DNA of 64,000 bases, from positions 30,695 through 94,694 of the forward strand of contig VXAA01006069.1 of assembly GCA_013399115.1 (NCBI GenBank). Reading direction: 5' to 3'. Under the pieces are notes generated by a model, which had not been told where the DNA came from, ran no database searches, and was given only the letters and a program-made list of their open reading frames with translations. Every line of letters begins with the position of its first letter. Position 1 is the stretch's first letter. Source of the stretch: Anseranas semipalmata (taxonomy: Eukaryota > Chordata > Aves > Anseriformes > Anseranatidae). A program made the translations under genes and the position numbers. Shown here in pieces: positions 60,986 through 64,000 of this stretch.

Positions 60986-61779
60986 GGTTACAGTGGAAAT
61001 GCAAACAGACCACCAGCCCAGGGGGTGAGAGATGCTCCCATTAGTTATCTGGAATATGCTGATGGCCCCAGCCCAAGTCCTGACAGACACGTCTGCCACG
61101 TCACTTCAGTGGCAAGACTTGTCACAAATTGAGGGCACGTTTGCTCGCAGACAGCAAATAAAGCCAAAGACTGAATGGTTATGGAAGCATTCTTACCCTG
61201 GCTATTAATCTGGGGTCCCTGGTATGTCCCAGGCCCATTGGAGATGAGGACTATCGAACTAGCATCTGCCAAACCAAACACTAATTGCACTGAGACAAAT
61301 GGAAAAATATAATTTGCAGTTTTTGTCACGTGGCAAAGTACAGTATGATGACCTGGCTGAGAAATGCTCTCCTTTGGCTCATGCTTCCCATGGAAAGCAC
61401 ATTCTATTAACATTTATGTTTATAATTATCCTGCAATTTTATTTAGGTTCAGTTGAACAGAGGCAAAATATGGCACTTTTCTCACAGATCCGAGCAGCTG
61501 ATGGGCAAAGGTTAATTTGTCAGTACATGGACACATTAGCTTGTCACATCTGTTATTAATTGCAAACAGATATATTAGTCTAATTAAACATTGCAAAGGA
61601 CTGACCTAAATTGTTCAATGGTCTGTAGCTACATATATTCTGCTATTAACACACTTCATGTTTCATGTTTAGCTTTTGCATACTGATGAGAAGTAGCATT
61701 CTTAATTGTAAAGCTAGTTATGTGTCTTGCAGTCACCACTTACTGCTGGTACAGTTAATGTGCTCCAAATGTAAAAATA

Positions 61780-62110
61780 AAACACATGTGACACAGCCAT
61801 GTGAATTTTCTGTCAAATAGCAGCCATTCCTCCTCTGTCGTCTTCATTGCTCGCGTTCTTAAATGATTATTTTCCTTGGCAGCTGTCTAAGTGGCTTGTC
61901 GCAGTCTAATTTCAAAACTCATTATTAGGACAAACAGTTGTAGCGCATCAATAGCCCATCAGGATTAATTAAACTGGGAATCAGCAGCTGACTTAATCAG
62001 ATCATTTGCAGCTGATCAGTGTAGAGACTATCATCAAGATATTACTGTAGTCTTTTTTATTATCCGTCCACAGCTCATAACAAACTGAGTAGTGACTTGA
62101 TACAAAATAT
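61780..62110. promoter_or_regulatory. Strong candidate conserved noncoding element
   Basis: A repeat-free block has retained CpG (GTCGTC, GCTCGCG, GTCGCAG and GTAGCGC) and densely ordered binding words: CTTAAATGATTATTTTCC, CTCATTATTAGGAC, GCGCATCAATAGCCCATCAGG, GATTAATTAAACTGGG, CAGCAGCTGACTTAATCAG, and TTGCAGCTGATCAG with paired E-box CAGCTG sites. No frame is open for long. This is the most enhancer-like stretch in the downstream flank. Conservation has not been tested. Confidence 0.4.
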
Positions 62111-63152
62111 TTGCCTTACAAACAGCAGCTTCTTAGCAAGTGATGGGCAGTGCAATTACTGCTTCAGATAATACAAACTCCAAACTCTACATTTCTGACC
62201 TGATTCACTTTGCCCCATTGGAGCATCTCAAGCTCCACTGCACATATATAAGACTCCTTTTGAGGAGGCATATTTTGTTGTAAAGTGCAAGATGTCCAGT
62301 GCATTACGTCCTTTACTTTTGGTCTCACTTTGCAAAACAGTTTCCTGAAATGGAAGGAAATATTTTATTATACTTCATTTTCACTACACTTTATTTAACA
62401 CTTCTATTTCTATTATACCTCCCTAGAAGAGAATACACTTGATATGTGCAGATACAGTTCTTTAGCATTTTATTTGTGACCAATGTAATCTGTTACAATG
62501 ATATGCAAGACTTAGGAAATCTGAAAATCACTAGTGGAAAAAAAATAACAGAGAGAAAAGTGGTTCAACTAATTTCCGTAACAGAATCTTTTTTTTTTTT
62601 TCATAAATTATTAAATATGTGTCATAAGGACCTATTTTGCCTAAGTATTTCCCAGACAAATACCTTGCTTCTAACTTAATATACAACAATTTTTTTTAAA
62701 AAAAGTTCATTTTTATATAAAGAGACTAAAATCTTACATGATTTGAAAACTACCTTTAGCTTTTAGAGTGGCTTTTCACAAATATAGCTGGTGCTTTTCA
62801 AATAAGGAACTGGCAACAGTTCCTTATTTAGTCTTCGTAGCAAAAACAAATACAAGGGGGAAGTTAGCAAAGGGCAGATACATAGGGAAGTTTATTCCTG
62901 ATAGAAGAGTCAAAGGAGAAGGTTTCTGTACCAGTTTCTTCTGTTGTGTGGACAGACACAAATAGGGGACCACAGTGGCTAGTGAAAACATCTGAAGGAG
63001 TAAGAGAGGAGCAAAGAAAGAAAGAAGATAATTCAAAGCAAGTCCATATCACAGAGGGTATAAAGCGTAAGGATAGAAACTTTTAACTTCATCATCATGT
63101 AAACAGAGTCAGTGCTGATAGCGGAGAGTGCAAGTGATATATTTGCTCTTCT

Positions 63153-63188
63153 TGGGAGGCAAGAAACTCATGGGAGGCAAGAAACTAC
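63153..63188. repeat. Perfect 18-bp tandem duplication
   Basis: TGGGAGGCAAGAAACTCA at 63153-63170 is followed immediately by a second copy at 63171-63188 that differs only at its last two bases. It is a recent small duplication with no associated feature. Confidence 0.9.
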
Positions 63189-64000
63189 TACAGTAGCTAA
63201 ACTACTAGTTATACATATAATAAAGAGTAACAAAGTGATAGATGATGTGATCTGTGGGAGTCCATAGAAAAAAGAATCTAGTCAAGGTGAATTTTATGAG
63301 GAAAGTCAGTACCCCAGAAATGGCAGGAGGAAATATCACTTTTGATAAATGTCTACATGAAACCAAACACAGAGGTAAGGAAGGCTAAACGTCTGTGCTC
63401 TCACCGTACAAATGTTCTTTAAACAAGAAGCATGACGATCAACAAGCTTCCTTGTCTCTTACCTCTGTAGCCCACACAGAGCTGATGAGCTATTCAAATT
63501 CCTCTGCATGTTGTTTTTGGTGATCAGTGGCTAGTTTGAGCCGATGCCCCTGTAAATTCCCCAGGACTGTAACCTGGGGGCTCCAAAGAGTGACTTGGAG
63601 TTTGCTTTAGATTGTCCATATTCTGAGGTCAGTTGCACCAAAACACAATGAAGTTGCACAAAGCAAACCTCTACTGTTGTAACAGCCAAGATGGGAGAAC
63701 AGCTTAATGCCAGAGGAAGACAGATCTCTCGATGGCCGAGATACCTTAGGGTACTGAGGAGAAGGGCAGCAGGAGCTTTCCCCAGAAAACAGCATGATTC
63801 AAGCATGTTGTACAGGCTGCTCCATCCTTTCCTGGTAAACTGTGTTTCTGCACTTTAATCAGCATTTCTGTTGCAGAGCAAAGCAAGGGGAGAACTCTGC
63901 CCAGGACCCAAACATCTACTTGGGGCACTATGCTAATTCTAATATGTGCCTGGTGGCTTCATTATCTGAGATTACAAAGATGGTTAAGTAAAATGACATA

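Larger units (their letters stand above)
51517..64000. other. Downstream flank without a recognised gene
   Basis: After the 3' UTR I find no coding exon with good splice sites on either strand. GC-rich patches (about 52130-52260, 53090-53240 and 59700-59830) give overlapping short open frames on both strands that I regard as chance. The stretch holds candidate conserved blocks (52880-53060, 54430-55200 and 61780-62110), a diverged 30-bp tandem repeat, simple repeats, a probable old interspersed repeat (about 60600-60720) and a small duplication (63153-63188). Confidence 0.45.

Overview
The window looks like a piece of a bird genome, or at least a sauropsid one. The base composition is AT-rich and repeats are sparse. 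The only clear transposon is a 5'-truncated CR1 LINE (about 9360-10155), which ends in the ATTCT-type tail and carries a decayed piece of the CR1 reverse transcriptase. There are also a few worn MIR-like SINE tails and ancient hairpin repeats. No bacterial, phage, CRISPR or operon-like structure is visible. One base is ambiguous (N at 12702).

The main result is a split protein-coding gene on the + strand that ORF length alone does not reveal. Eight short exons (482-518, 8732-8789, 23587-23837, 30159-30246, 37906-38030, 50860-50946, 51293-51354, 51432-51516) each have a plausible AG acceptor, and the first seven each have a GT donor. Each is open in the frame that is needed, and the reading phase is consistent across all seven junctions. 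The chain ends at a TAG at 51514-51516. Together they encode about 263 residues, read as the C-terminal part of a longer protein whose 5' exons lie left of base 1. I do not recognise the protein family.

Layout: 1-51516 is the 3' part of this gene, with five large introns (about 8.2, 14.8, 6.3, 7.7 and 12.8 kb) and two small ones (346 and 77 bp). After the stop, 51517-64000 contains no gene I can support. Both the introns and the downstream flank contain several AT-rich, homeodomain-motif-rich stretches that look like conserved noncoding elements (about 10990-11480, 22190-22760, 35270-35470, 36350-36560, 44985-45140, 46190-47010, 52880-53060, 54430-55200 and 61780-62110). A large-intron gene of unrelated function that hosts many such elements is the usual picture of a bystander gene in the regulatory domain of a developmental transcription factor. 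That reading is inference, and the target gene is not in the window.

Smaller items include a 30-bp minisatellite inside a GC-rich patch, a perfect 22-bp palindrome, several inverted-repeat elements, and possible alternative exons, one of which would give a different C-terminus.
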